Shown here in pieces: positions 15,426-24,200 of a stretch of DNA of 64,000 bases. The notes under the pieces are model-generated. The model saw only the letters and a list, made by a program, of their open reading frames with translations. It had not been told where the DNA came from and did no database searches. A program made the position numbers and the translations under genes. The stretch's first letter is position 1; each line of letters begins with the position of its first letter. Source of the DNA: Bacteroidota bacterium (GTDB taxonomy: Bacteria; Bacteroidota; Bacteroidia; AKYH767-A; OLB10); the NCBI GenBank assembly GCA_024643795.1, contig JAHEMF010000002.1, forward strand, positions 1 through 64,000, written 5' to 3'.

Positions 15426-17277
15426 AGCTGAATGATTGAAGATCCTGCAGGTTCTTATAGAGGCCGTTCATCGTGATCAGATCTTCGTGTGTGCCTCTTT
15501 CTTCAATTTTACCGTTGCTTAATACAATGATCTCGTCGGCATGCATGATTGTAGATAAACGGTGAGCTATAACAAGGGTGGTGCGGTTCTTCATAAGTTT
15601 ATCCAATGCATCCTGCACCAACCTCTCAGATTCTGTATCGAGAGCAGATGTGGCTTCATCTAGAATAAGGATAGGAGGGTTTTTTAATACTGCACGGGCA
15701 ATACTCATCCTTTGACGTTGTCCGCCTGAAAGCTTGCCTCCCCGGTCGCCAATGTTGGTCTGGTATCCTTCAGGTAATTTAACAATGAACTCATGGGCAT
15801 TGGCGATCATGGCTGCTTTTTCAACATCCTCCTGGGTGGCGTTGCTTTTCCCAAACGCTATGTTATTGAATACCGTATCATTGAACAGGATAGACTCCTG
15901 CGATACAATGCCCATTAACCCACGAAGCGACTGAATTTTGATATCAGCCAATGATGCTCCATCCAGTAAGATCTCTCCTTTTGAAGGATCATAGAATCGT
16001 GGTAGCATATCGGCCATGGTGGTTTTTCCTGAACCTGATTGTCCTACCAGTGCAATTGTTTTTCCTTTTGGTATCACAAGGTTGATATCTTCCAATACGT
16101 AACCACTATCTCCCCGTGAATATGAAAAATATACATTTTTATATTCTATCTTTTCTTTAAAGCTGTTGATGGTTTTAGCATTTGGCGTGTCGGTGATTTT
16201 ATTTTCAGCATCTAATATTGAATAGATCCTGTCAGCAGATGCAATCCCTTTTTGAATATTATAAAAAGCATTGGTAAATGATTTCGACGGAGGTATCAGT
16301 TGCGAAAAAATAGCTACATAAGTAATGAACATGGCAGCTGATAGGCTTGCTGATTCTGAGAGTACGAGTCTTCCTCCAAAGTACATTACAACCACCAGCA
16401 CACATGCTCCCAGAAACTCACTCATGGGCGATGACAGATCGGTTTTTCTGTACATACGGTTCATGATAGTGGTGTACCTGCGATTGAGCATCATGAACTT
16501 ATTGTGATTGGGATCTTCGGCATTGAAAGCTTTTATGATCCTCAGCCCCGACAATGTTTCTTCCATTACGCTCATAAGCTCTCCCAGCTTGCTTTTGCTG
16601 CGTGCGGAGGTACGTTTAAGGCTCTTACCGATGCGTGTGATAACAAATGCAGTGATGGGTAACATTATAAATACAAAGAGTGTAAGTGCCGGACTAATGA
16701 CGATCATTGTAATCATAAATATTACAATGGAAACCGGATCTCTGAATGTTGCCTCCAGTGAACTCATCACCGACCATTCTATCTCCTGAACATCGGTGGT
16801 CATCCGTGCTATGATGTCACCTTTTCTTTCATCTGAATAAAATGATAAAGGTAGTCGGGCTATCTTATCATGCATCATATTTCTAATATCTTTTACAACA
16901 CCGTTTCTGACAGGTGCCAGAAAGAACATTGCAAAATATCTGAAAAAGTTTTTCAGAAAGAACATTACAACAACCAGGACACATATAAGTGAAAGAGCAT
17001 ACATCTTTCCTTTTTCAGGATCCATAATTATGGATGTGAAGTAATAGTAGAAATTGTCGATCAGTGATTCCATTGACATTTTCAATTCCGGTTGCCCACC
17101 TTCAAGACGCGATATATAATCTGCCTCATCTTTCAGGAACAGGAGATCAAGGAATGGTGCCACCATGGTTAGTGAGAACAGAGAAAAGAAAACCGAAAAA
17201 ATATTAAATGAAGCATTTAATAATGCATAGCCCATATAGGGTCTTATGAGCTTGATTATACGGAAGTATGTTTTCAC
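15424..17277 (-). CDS. ABC exporter, permease fused to ATPase (MsbA-like)
   Basis: A 617-residue half-transporter with six membrane helices (residues about 15-340, including FFRYFAMFFLAPVRNG and SFYSDERKGDIIARMTTDV coupling-helix regions) and a C-terminal ATPase. The nucleotide-binding motifs are complete: Walker A GQSGSGKT around 410, Q-loop VSQESILFND, signature LSGGQRQR around 515, Walker B LILDEATSALD and switch His in VIAHRLS. The layout fits lipid A or multidrug exporters of the MsbA group; the substrate is inferred only. The start is GTG at 17277, four bases behind a perfect -7 box. Confidence 0.88.
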   Translation of the reverse strand: MKTYFRIIKLIRPYMGYALLNASFNIFSVFFSLFSLTMVAPFLDLLFLKDEADYISRLEGGQPELKMSMESLIDNFYYYFTSIIMDPEKGKMYALSLICVLVVVMFFLKNFFRYFAMFFLAPVRNGVVKDIRNMMHDKIARLPLSFYSDERKGDIIARMTTDVQEIEWSVMSSLEATFRDPVSIVIFMITMIVISPALTLFVFIMLPITAFVITRIGKSLKRTSARSKSKLGELMSVMEETLSGLRIIKAFNAEDPNHNKFMMLNRRYTTIMNRMYRKTDLSSPMSEFLGACVLVVVMYFGGRLVLSESASLSAAMFITYVAIFSQLIPPSKSFTNAFYNIQKGIASADRIYSILDAENKITDTPNAKTINSFKEKIEYKNVYFSYSRGDSGYVLEDINLVIPKGKTIALVGQSGSGKTTMADMLPRFYDPSKGEILLDGASLADIKIQSLRGLMGIVSQESILFNDTVFNNIAFGKSNATQEDVEKAAMIANAHEFIVKLPEGYQTNIGDRGGKLSGGQRQRMSIARAVLKNPPILILDEATSALDTESERLVQDALDKLMKNRTTLVIAHRLSTIMHADEIIVLSNGKIEERGTHEDLITMNGLYKNLQDLQSFS

Positions 17278-17281
17278 AGGG

Positions 17282-17289
17282 CAAATATA
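17282..17289 (-). promoter_or_regulatory. -7 promoter box of the ABC exporter gene
   Basis: Reverse-strand TATATTTG, a full TAnnTTTG match, ends 4 bases before the GTG start at 17277. If used, the mRNA begins at the GTG itself. Confidence 0.5.
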
Positions 17290-17346
17290 ATGATATGGAA
17301 ATAAAGCGTTTACGAAAGGGGCTCAAGCTCCGTGCAGATAAAATCT

Positions 17347-17354
17347 TAACTTTG
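17347..17354 (+). promoter_or_regulatory. -7 promoter box of rbfA
   Basis: TAACTTTG, a full TAnnTTTG match, ends 4 bases before the ATG at 17359, in the 81-base divergent region shared with the ABC exporter. Confidence 0.5.
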
Positions 17355-17358
17355 AACC

Positions 17359-17733
17359 ATGGATTCAAAGCGCCAGCAGCGATTTGCAAGGCTCATTCAA
17401 AAGGAGATTGGAGATATTTTCCAAAAAGATGGCAGGAACTACTTCGGAAGCTCCTTTTTAACTATCACAGGTGCACGGGTAACTCCTGATCTGTCAATAG
17501 CACGCATCTATATAAGCACCTTCCATGAGAAAGGGGAGGATGTGCTGCTTAAGCTGAATGCTCACAAAAGTGAGATCAGACACCAATTGGGAAATAAGAT
17601 AAAAAATCAGGCTCGGGTCATCCCTGACCTCGAATTTTTTATTGATGATTCACTTGATTATGCCGAGAAGATGGATAAGATCTTTAACGATTTAAATATT
17701 CCCCCTGATCAAGAACCGCAGTCCGATCAATAA
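17359..17733 (+). CDS. rbfA: 30S ribosome-binding factor A
   Basis: A 124-residue KH-fold protein that helps mature the 5' end of 16S rRNA and the 30S subunit. Family landmarks: SKRQQRFARLIQKEIGDIFQ at the N-terminus, SFLTITGARVTPDLSIARIY in the middle, and IPDLEFFIDDSLDYAEKMDKI near the C-terminus, where the AxG-kink region of other RbfA proteins would lie. Length is normal. It is first in a three-gene plus-strand run with a methyltransferase and a LolC/E-like permease. Confidence 0.92.
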   Translation: MDSKRQQRFARLIQKEIGDIFQKDGRNYFGSSFLTITGARVTPDLSIARIYISTFHEKGEDVLLKLNAHKSEIRHQLGNKIKNQARVIPDLEFFIDDSLDYAEKMDKIFNDLNIPPDQEPQSDQ

Positions 17734-17772
17734 TATGATATTTTTAACCTCTCAACAGCTGTTTTCATATTT

Positions 17773-18585
17773 ATGCAATACGACCCAATAAAGCGAAGTC
17801 TGGGTACTGTTTTTAATAAAACACCTTTTCTCAGAAAGCTCTTTTACAATTTACTGGACCTGTTATTACTAAGAGCATGGCATGTTCACAAGGAGCTGAG
17901 GGTTTGGTTAAAAAGTGCCCCCAAGGACGCTTCTGTAATTGATGCCGGAGCAGGATTCGGGCAATATACTTCATGGTTAAATTCCAAACGACCGGCATAT
18001 TCAATTACTGCAGTGGATGTAAAAGATGAACAGGTTGCAGATTGTAATCAGTATTTTTCAAAGATCGGTGCATCCAATGTAAAGTTCATGGTTGCTGACC
18101 TTACACAGTTTTACAAAGACAATTCATTCGACCTTGCTTTATCAGTCGATGTGATGGAACATATAGAAGATGACAGAGGCGTTTTCAGGAATATCCACAG
18201 ATCACTTAAAGATGGAGGCATGCTGCTTATATCTACCCCTTCAGACCAAGGTGGCTCAGATGTTCATGGTGAAGGAGAATCATCGTTCATAGAAGAACAT
18301 GTAAGAGATGGATACAATATTGACGAGATCATTGAAAAATTAAAAACTGCCGGCTTCAATAAGGTGGAGGCGCGATATTCCTACGGAGCACCCGGAAAAA
18401 TTTCGTGGCGACTATCAATGAAGTATCCAATAACTTTTTTAGGAGCCGTTCCTAAGTTTCTGGGATTTTTGATCTTGCCATTTTACTATCTTGTAACTTA
18501 CCCGTTTGCATTTGTTCTCAATTGCCTTGATGTTAATATGAAACATAAAACCGGTACAGGACTGATAGTAAAAGCCTGGAAATGA
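17773..18585 (+). CDS. class I SAM-dependent methyltransferase
   Basis: A 270-residue protein with a Rossmann methyltransferase core. Motif I is DAGAGFGQY around residue 56, motif II is in AVDVKDEQVADC, and DLALSVDVMEHIEDDRGVFRN matches the UbiE/type 11 post-I region. The C-terminal part is hydrophobic (ITFLGAVPKFLGFLILPFYY, about 215-245), suggesting membrane association. The target is unknown. It overlaps the start of the next gene by 4 bases (ATGA). Its 40-base gap from rbfA suggests shared transcription. Confidence 0.78.
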   Translation: MQYDPIKRSLGTVFNKTPFLRKLFYNLLDLLLLRAWHVHKELRVWLKSAPKDASVIDAGAGFGQYTSWLNSKRPAYSITAVDVKDEQVADCNQYFSKIGASNVKFMVADLTQFYKDNSFDLALSVDVMEHIEDDRGVFRNIHRSLKDGGMLLISTPSDQGGSDVHGEGESSFIEEHVRDGYNIDEIIEKLKTAGFNKVEARYSYGAPGKISWRLSMKYPITFLGAVPKFLGFLILPFYYLVTYPFAFVLNCLDVNMKHKTGTGLIVKAWK

Positions 18586-19811
18586 AAACCTATTTCTTTA
18601 TAGCCCGTAGGTACTTCTTATCCAAGAAGTCACACAATGTTGTAAATATACTTTCCTGGATCTCCCTTTCAGGAGTTTTTGTAGCTACAATGGGGCTGGT
18701 TGTCGTATTATCTGTTTTTAATGGATTCAGTGACCTTGTTGTTTCACTTTATGATTCTTTTGACCCCGATATCAAGGTTACTCCTGTAGCCGGTAAAACA
18801 TTTGAACCCCGACCAGCTGTTTTTGAGAATGTACTCAAAGTAGAAGGTATTAGTGCGATATCAGCTTCTCTGGAGGAGAACGCTCTGGTTAAATATGGCG
18901 ACAGGCAGTTCATAGCCGTTATAAAAGGAGTTGACAGTAATTTTAGTAATGTAAATTCCATTGAGCCATATATAGTTGAAGGTGCGTTCACGGTTTCTGA
19001 TAGCGGTCTTGAAATGGCTGTGCTGGGTAGCATCATCGCATATTCGCTCGGAGTTAATGTTAATGATCCTTTGGGTAGTCTTAATATTTACGTTCCTAAA
19101 AAAGGGCAGAATGTAAACACACTCGATCCCACTTCAGCGTTCAACAATGGACTATTAAAACCTGCCGGAATATTTGCGATCCAACAGGATTTCGACTCTC
19201 GGTATATTCTTGTCCCGATCAAATTTGCCAGGCGGCTGTTAGATCAGGATACAAGGATCAGTGCTTTAGAGATCAGTCTTGAGCCTGGTATTGATGAAGA
19301 GCAGGCAATGGCGCAGATCAGCACATTACTCGGCGATCAGTACAAAGTTAAAACACGTTTGATGCAGCACGATTTTCTTTATAAGATCTTAAAATCTGAA
19401 AAGTGGGCTGTGTTCCTGATACTTTCTCTCATACTGGTGATTGCAATCTTTAACATCATAGGATCACTTACCATGCTCATTATTGAAAAAAAGAAAGATG
19501 TGGCAGTATTAAAAGCAATGGGAGCTACGCGTTCGTTCGTAAGAATGATCTTCCTTACAGAGGGTATGATAATTGTTATGACAGGCGCCCTTGCGGGGAT
19601 GATGGCCGGATTTGTGATCTGCTACCTTCAGCAGCAATTCGGATTTATCAAACTGGAAAATGCAGAATCATTCATTATCGACTCTTATCCAGTAGCAATG
19701 CAGCTGATGGATTTTGCCGGTGTATTTGCAGCAGTAATACTTATCGGTTTTTCAGCTGCATACTATACTTCAAGAAATCTGGTTGATAAGGAATATGTAA
19801 GGTTGGCATGA
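18582..19811 (+). CDS. FtsX-like ABC transporter permease (LolC/LolE type)
   Basis: A 409-residue permease with one N-terminal helix (about 20-45), a large periplasmic MacB-type domain (about 50-270) and three C-terminal helices (about 277-300, 325-350, 373-395). FIARRYFLSKKSHNVVNILS at the start and AVLKAMGATRSFVRMIFLTEG in the cytoplasmic loop are LolC/E signatures. Such permeases extract lipoproteins from the inner membrane, together with an ATPase LolD that is not found in this window. Translation is probably coupled to the methyltransferase. Confidence 0.85.
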   Translation: MKTYFFIARRYFLSKKSHNVVNILSWISLSGVFVATMGLVVVLSVFNGFSDLVVSLYDSFDPDIKVTPVAGKTFEPRPAVFENVLKVEGISAISASLEENALVKYGDRQFIAVIKGVDSNFSNVNSIEPYIVEGAFTVSDSGLEMAVLGSIIAYSLGVNVNDPLGSLNIYVPKKGQNVNTLDPTSAFNNGLLKPAGIFAIQQDFDSRYILVPIKFARRLLDQDTRISALEISLEPGIDEEQAMAQISTLLGDQYKVKTRLMQHDFLYKILKSEKWAVFLILSLILVIAIFNIIGSLTMLIIEKKKDVAVLKAMGATRSFVRMIFLTEGMIIVMTGALAGMMAGFVICYLQQQFGFIKLENAESFIIDSYPVAMQLMDFAGVFAAVILIGFSAAYYTSRNLVDKEYVRLA

Positions 19812-19816
19812 CCACA

Positions 19817-20806
19817 TCATGCGGCGATGTCGCGGTAGCGAATTTTTATCTCATCCAAAAGTGAATTGATCTCATTCAGATCATAACTGGTGACCAGCTT
19901 CATCCGGTAATCTTTGAAATGGCTGAGGCCTTTGAAATAGTTGGCATAATGTCTTCTCATTTCGTGAATTCCTGTAATATCACCTTTCCATTCAAGTGAT
20001 TTTACCAGATGTTGTCTGCAGGTCTCTACACGTTCTTCAATAGTAGGAGGCAATGTGTAGGTGCCTGTTTTTATGAAATGTTTGATCTCTCTGAATATCC
20101 ACGGGTATCCAATACTCCCTCTGCCAATCATTACACCATCAACTCCATAGCGATTCTTCATTTCCAACGCTCTTTGTGGGCTGTCTATATCACCATTCCC
20201 GAATATGGGTATGTGTATCCTAGGATTATTTTTCACCTCACCAATCAGTGTCCAATCGGCTGGACCTTTGTACATCTGCGACCGGGTTCTGCCATGAATG
20301 CTTAATGCAGAAATACCAATATCCTGTAAGCGTTCTGCTACCTCAACAATATTTTTTGTGCTATCATCCCAACCTAATCTAGTTTTTACAGTAACAGGCC
20401 GATCCGACATTTTGATAACCTCTGCAGTCATCTGAACCATTTTGGGGATATCCTGAAGCAAAGCAGCACCGGCTCCTTTGCATGCCACTGCCTTAACAGG
20501 GCAGCCGTAATTTATATCTATCAGATCAGGATTGGCCTGATTAGCGATCGCAGCGGCGTCCTTCATGCTGGTGATCTCGCTACCGAATAACTGTATGCCT
20601 ATCGGTCTCTCATATTCGAAAATGTCAAGCTTTTGTACACTTTTAGCAGCATCCCTGATAAGGCCTTCACTACTTATGAACTCAGTGTACATAAGATCGG
20701 CACCGTTCATCTTGCAAACAGCCCTGAACGGTGGATCACTCACATCCTCCATAGGTGCAAGCAATAATGGAAACTCACCCAATTCTATATTACCGATCTT
20801 AATCAA
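19817..20806 (-). CDS. dusB: tRNA-dihydrouridine synthase B
   Basis: A 329-residue FMN enzyme that reduces uridines in the tRNA D-loop with NADPH. The TIM-barrel signatures are LLAPMEDVSDPPFRAVCK at the N-terminus, INYGCPVKAVACKGAGAALL around 100 with the catalytic Cys, VKTRLGWDD, ALSIHGRTRSQMYKGPADW and GVMIGRGSIGYPWIFREI. Length and motif order match DusB/NifR3. No ATG is suitably placed: the frame opens with TTG at 20806 directly before IKIGNIELGEFPLLLAPM, where other family members begin, so TTG is the likely start. Confidence 0.9.
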   Translation of the reverse strand: MIKIGNIELGEFPLLLAPMEDVSDPPFRAVCKMNGADLMYTEFISSEGLIRDAAKSVQKLDIFEYERPIGIQLFGSEITSMKDAAAIANQANPDLIDINYGCPVKAVACKGAGAALLQDIPKMVQMTAEVIKMSDRPVTVKTRLGWDDSTKNIVEVAERLQDIGISALSIHGRTRSQMYKGPADWTLIGEVKNNPRIHIPIFGNGDIDSPQRALEMKNRYGVDGVMIGRGSIGYPWIFREIKHFIKTGTYTLPPTIEERVETCRQHLVKSLEWKGDITGIHEMRRHYANYFKGLSHFKDYRMKLVTSYDLNEINSLLDEIKIRYRDIAA

Positions 20807-20868
20807 CGTTGTTTCAACTCAGATTTTCTATGATATTGTAATAACTTCGTGCAAAATTAGGTAAAATC

Positions 20869-21813
20869 ATGTTTTCAGGACTTTTTAAGGACAAACCCAT
20901 TCTCAACAAGTTCTTTATTGTAATTGGTGTGGTGCTCCTTGTTACCGGGGTATTGACTATAGGCACCGCTTTTTTGTGTAAAATCTTGTACGGTGTAGAT
21001 ATGATGTCTTCACCGGATATATTATCCCAAACTGATGATCCTGCGGTCCTGAGTTCATTGAAATTGATTCAAACTATTGGAACCGGAATAGGCATGTTCG
21101 TGATCCCGGGATTTATCTTAGGGTATCTTTTTAGTAATGATACTTTCGGATACCTGAATTTGCGGAAAGGTGTAAGTGGATTTCAGGTAGTTCTTATACT
21201 AACATTATTGATTGTTGCAGTTCCATTGGTCAACTTTCTTATTGCATTCAATGAGAATATGCAATTGCCACAATTCCTTTCATCACTGGAAGAATGGATG
21301 AGGCAAAGTGAGGCAGCTGCACAAGATCTTACTGTTGCATTTTTGGATATGCATTCAGTTACCGATCTTCTTTTCAACCTGTTTATGATGGCAGTATTGC
21401 CGGCATTAGGTGAAGAATTGATTTTTAGAGGAATTATTCAGCGGCTATTCAAAGAACTTACCGGTAACATTCATATTGCAATTATTTTGGCAGCAATTAT
21501 TTTTAGTGCATTCCATATGCAGTTTTATGGATTCATTCCACGAATGCTGCTGGGAGTTTTGTTTGGCTATCTGCTATACTGGACAGGCAGTTTATGGTTG
21601 CCTATAATTGCTCACTTTGTTAATAATGCGCTGGCAGTTACACTGGCATGGCTTAATCGCGACATGGCACTACCTTTTGATCAGGATACTATTGGTACCG
21701 GAGAGGGTGAATGGAAGCTGGTAGTTGTTTCTCTGATACTTACTTCCATGATAATAGTGATGATTAGACGAAGTACGTTACTGAACAGTATGCAGAGTGA
21801 TGAGAATGTCTGA
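20869..21813 (+). CDS. CPBP family intramembrane metalloprotease
   Basis: A 314-residue multi-pass membrane protein of the CAAX-protease/bacteriocin-processing (ABI) family. The three motif groups are visible: GEELIFRGIIQRL at about 181-193 (EExxxR), FSAFHMQFYGFIPR around 222 (FxxxH) and HFVNNALAV around 260 (HxxxN). It has about seven or eight hydrophobic segments and a 30-residue soluble insert between helices (about 130-160). In bacteria these proteins are often linked to bacteriocin self-immunity or surface protein processing; the role here is unknown. It stands as a single gene. Confidence 0.85.
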   Translation: MFSGLFKDKPILNKFFIVIGVVLLVTGVLTIGTAFLCKILYGVDMMSSPDILSQTDDPAVLSSLKLIQTIGTGIGMFVIPGFILGYLFSNDTFGYLNLRKGVSGFQVVLILTLLIVAVPLVNFLIAFNENMQLPQFLSSLEEWMRQSEAAAQDLTVAFLDMHSVTDLLFNLFMMAVLPALGEELIFRGIIQRLFKELTGNIHIAIILAAIIFSAFHMQFYGFIPRMLLGVLFGYLLYWTGSLWLPIIAHFVNNALAVTLAWLNRDMALPFDQDTIGTGEGEWKLVVVSLILTSMIIVMIRRSTLLNSMQSDENV

Positions 21814-21824
21814 AATGCAACTAT

Positions 21825-23033
21825 TTACTTTTTTTGAGATACACGGTATACAATGCCAGTAGGGCTCTTAGGGCCAAATAATTTTTGGGTTAGCAGGTAT
21901 ATCTCACCGTTTTGATCCTGACCCATGGCGTTGATCTTACCACTGATATCATTGGAGCCGGAATCATCTACATCAGGTATTATAAATTTCCATGTACCTC
22001 CGGGTTGTGGAGCCAGGATGAATAGTTTGCCAGACCAGTCGCCAAAAATATAATGACCTTGGAGCAATGGATTATTATTGCCCCTATAAACATACCCGCC
22101 ACAAACACTAATACCCTTTCCATGATCGTACTCTGCTATGGGTTTGATCAGGTTATTTGTAGGGCAATTTTCTTTTGGATCAAAGCAATGTAGTCCTTCC
22201 ATTATACGCCAACCGTAGTTCCCACCTTTTTCAATGATATTGACTTCTTCATATGTATTTTGACCAACATCACCGCAGAACAGTTTTCCACTGGGAGCAT
22301 CGAATGAGAACCGCCAAGGGTTTCTAAGTCCATAAGCCCAGATCTCTGCCCTTGTATTTTCCTGTCCTACAAATGGGTTGTCATAGGGTATAGCATAGGG
22401 CTTTCTCCCGTTAACATCAATTCGTAAGATCTTACCCAACAATGTATTCAGGTTTTGTCCGTTCCCAATGGTGCCATGCTGATCACCACCACCGCCTCCA
22501 TCACCGGTGCCAATATATAAATACATGTCCGAACCAAATGCCAGCATGCCTCCGTTATGATTTGATTCCGGCTGATATATCTCCATTATGACGATCTCTT
22601 CTGGAGCTGCCTTGTTCATGTCAGTTTTTGAAACATGGTACTCGGCTATGATACTTTTATGGTCGAGTGAAGGATGTTTGTACGGTGCTGAATAATAAAC
22701 GAATAACCTGCCATTATTTTTATAGTCGGGATGAAAAGCCAGTCCTAATAATCCCTTCTCACTGTAAGCGATATTCAAGCCGTCCAGTTTTGATGAAATG
22801 TTTAAGAAAGGTTCTTCCAGCAATTTTCCATCCTTTATGATTTTGATCTTACCGCCTTGTTCATGCACAAACATTCTGTTGGTGCCATCATCCGGACAAG
22901 CCATCCCAACCGGTGATACAATTCCTCTTGTTACTTCGGTTAGGGTGAGGGAAATTGGTTGAGAGGTAGCTGTAGTCCATATCCCCGTAAGGGTGATATA
23001 TACTAGTAAGCGTTCCAATAAACGATATTTCAT
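21825..23033 (-). CDS. secreted PQQ-dependent sugar dehydrogenase family protein
   Basis: A 402-residue protein with a signal peptide (LLVYITLTGIWTTATSQ) and a six-bladed propeller of the glucose/sorbosone dehydrogenase family. Landmarks: GMACPDDGTNRMFVHEQGGKI, GLLGLAFHPDYKNNGRLFVYY, ESNHNGGMLAFGSDMYLYIG, TGDGGGGGDQHG (calcium/PQQ region), YGLRNPWRFSFD and GGNYGWRIMEG. Members oxidise aldose sugars in the periplasm or outside with PQQ, although many Bacteroidota copies lack a proven activity. It has no T9SS domain. It is a single gene, converging on the CPBP gene. Confidence 0.85.
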   Translation of the reverse strand: MKYRLLERLLVYITLTGIWTTATSQPISLTLTEVTRGIVSPVGMACPDDGTNRMFVHEQGGKIKIIKDGKLLEEPFLNISSKLDGLNIAYSEKGLLGLAFHPDYKNNGRLFVYYSAPYKHPSLDHKSIIAEYHVSKTDMNKAAPEEIVIMEIYQPESNHNGGMLAFGSDMYLYIGTGDGGGGGDQHGTIGNGQNLNTLLGKILRIDVNGRKPYAIPYDNPFVGQENTRAEIWAYGLRNPWRFSFDAPSGKLFCGDVGQNTYEEVNIIEKGGNYGWRIMEGLHCFDPKENCPTNNLIKPIAEYDHGKGISVCGGYVYRGNNNPLLQGHYIFGDWSGKLFILAPQPGGTWKFIIPDVDDSGSNDISGKINAMGQDQNGEIYLLTQKLFGPKSPTGIVYRVSQKK

Positions 23034-23162
23034 AGCGTGCGAACTAAATTAAAAGTATAAGGTATTGGTTTTTCATGCAATTATACATTTATATGTGATT
23101 TTTATCCGGAACGTAACTTAGTAACTTCACATTGAACCTGAGTGCGCTTCATTCGGTTTATC

Positions 23163-23194
23163 GCGAACCCGTGACTAAATATCACGGGTATCGC
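23163..23194. other. strong intergenic hairpin, function unknown
   Basis: CCCGTGA (23168-23174) pairs with TCACGGG (23182-23188) around a 7-base loop, and the outer GCGA (23163-23166) pairs with TCGC (23191-23194) across a 1x2 internal loop. No T-run follows, so it does not look like a terminator. It lies in the 260-base gap between divergent genes; nothing else is evident in that gap. Confidence 0.5.
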
Positions 23195-23293
23195 ATTTTA
23201 TAGGAGTTGGTGACAAAAATTACAGGCAAAATTCATTGAATTGACGTTACTTTGCAACTTGATTTCTCAGTTAATAATCATTAAATTATCAAA

Positions 23294-24157
23294 GTGCAAA
23301 ATTCAAATCCGGCCACGAACATCACTATTGAAAGAGACCTGAAACTTACAGGGAAACATGGTAGGCCATTCCTTACGGATATTGCATACAGTGCAACCGG
23401 TTCAAAATCTCCGATAATAATATTTTCACACGGGTTTAAAGGTTTCAAGGACTGGGGCCCATTCAATATGATGGCTTTGGAATTTGCTCAAGCCGGATTT
23501 CATTTTGTGAAATTCAACTTCGCATTCAATGGCACCACTCTTGAATCACCTTGTGATTTTATTGATCTGGATGCATTTGGCCAAAATAATTTCACTCATG
23601 AGTTAAATGATCTGGATGTAGTGATCAGCTGGATCAAGAATAGCAGGGAAATTGATTCTGACCAACCGATCTTTTTATTGGGCCATAGCAGAGGTGGTGG
23701 CATAAGTATTTTAAAAGCACATACCGATTCAAGAATTTTGGCTGTAGCCGGATGGGGATCGGTCACCAGCTTTTCAAAACATATAAGTATCAGTGATATC
23801 CGCAAATGGAAAAATGATGGTGTACTTTATGTTGAGAACGCCAGAACCGGTCAGCTTATGCCATTATATGTTCAATTATATTATGATTTCTTAAAGAACA
23901 GGGATCTGTTCAATATCAGAAATGCAGTTAGTGCTATGGCCAAACCGGTATTGCTGGTACATGGTACTGATGATGAAACTATCCCTGTTTCACGAGCCAG
24001 AGAAATGGTTCAATTGAATACTGCACTACAACTAATTGAAGTCCCTGGGTCAGACCATGCATTCGGTGCTTCGCACCCAATGGAATCTGGTACATTACCG
24101 CCAGACCTTAAACTTACCATTGATACAACCGCCGGGTTCTTCCTTAAACATTTGTAG
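23294..24157 (+). CDS. alpha/beta hydrolase (prolyl-oligopeptidase-like esterase)
   Basis: A 287-residue alpha/beta hydrolase. The nucleophile elbow GHSRGGG (about residue 122), the acid in VHGTDDETIP (about 228) and the His in GSDHAFG (about 257) complete the triad. IFSHGFKGFKDWGPFNMMA supplies the oxyanion loop. There is no signal peptide. It starts with GTG at 23294; no in-frame ATG gives the conserved N-terminal strand. The substrate is unknown, perhaps an ester or dienelactone-like compound. The following glycosyltransferase is 43 bases downstream on the same strand. Confidence 0.8.
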   Translation: MQNSNPATNITIERDLKLTGKHGRPFLTDIAYSATGSKSPIIIFSHGFKGFKDWGPFNMMALEFAQAGFHFVKFNFAFNGTTLESPCDFIDLDAFGQNNFTHELNDLDVVISWIKNSREIDSDQPIFLLGHSRGGGISILKAHTDSRILAVAGWGSVTSFSKHISISDIRKWKNDGVLYVENARTGQLMPLYVQLYYDFLKNRDLFNIRNAVSAMAKPVLLVHGTDDETIPVSRAREMVQLNTALQLIEVPGSDHAFGASHPMESGTLPPDLKLTIDTTAGFFLKHL

Positions 24158-24200
24158 TCTTTTATTTCCCCGCTTGCATTGCTTATTTTCGCCATTGGAT

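Noticed and set aside
24036-24200. N-terminal extension of the GT4 glycosyltransferase
   Set aside because: It overlaps the esterase gene by 120 bases and precedes the conserved first strand, so ATG 24201 is the better start.
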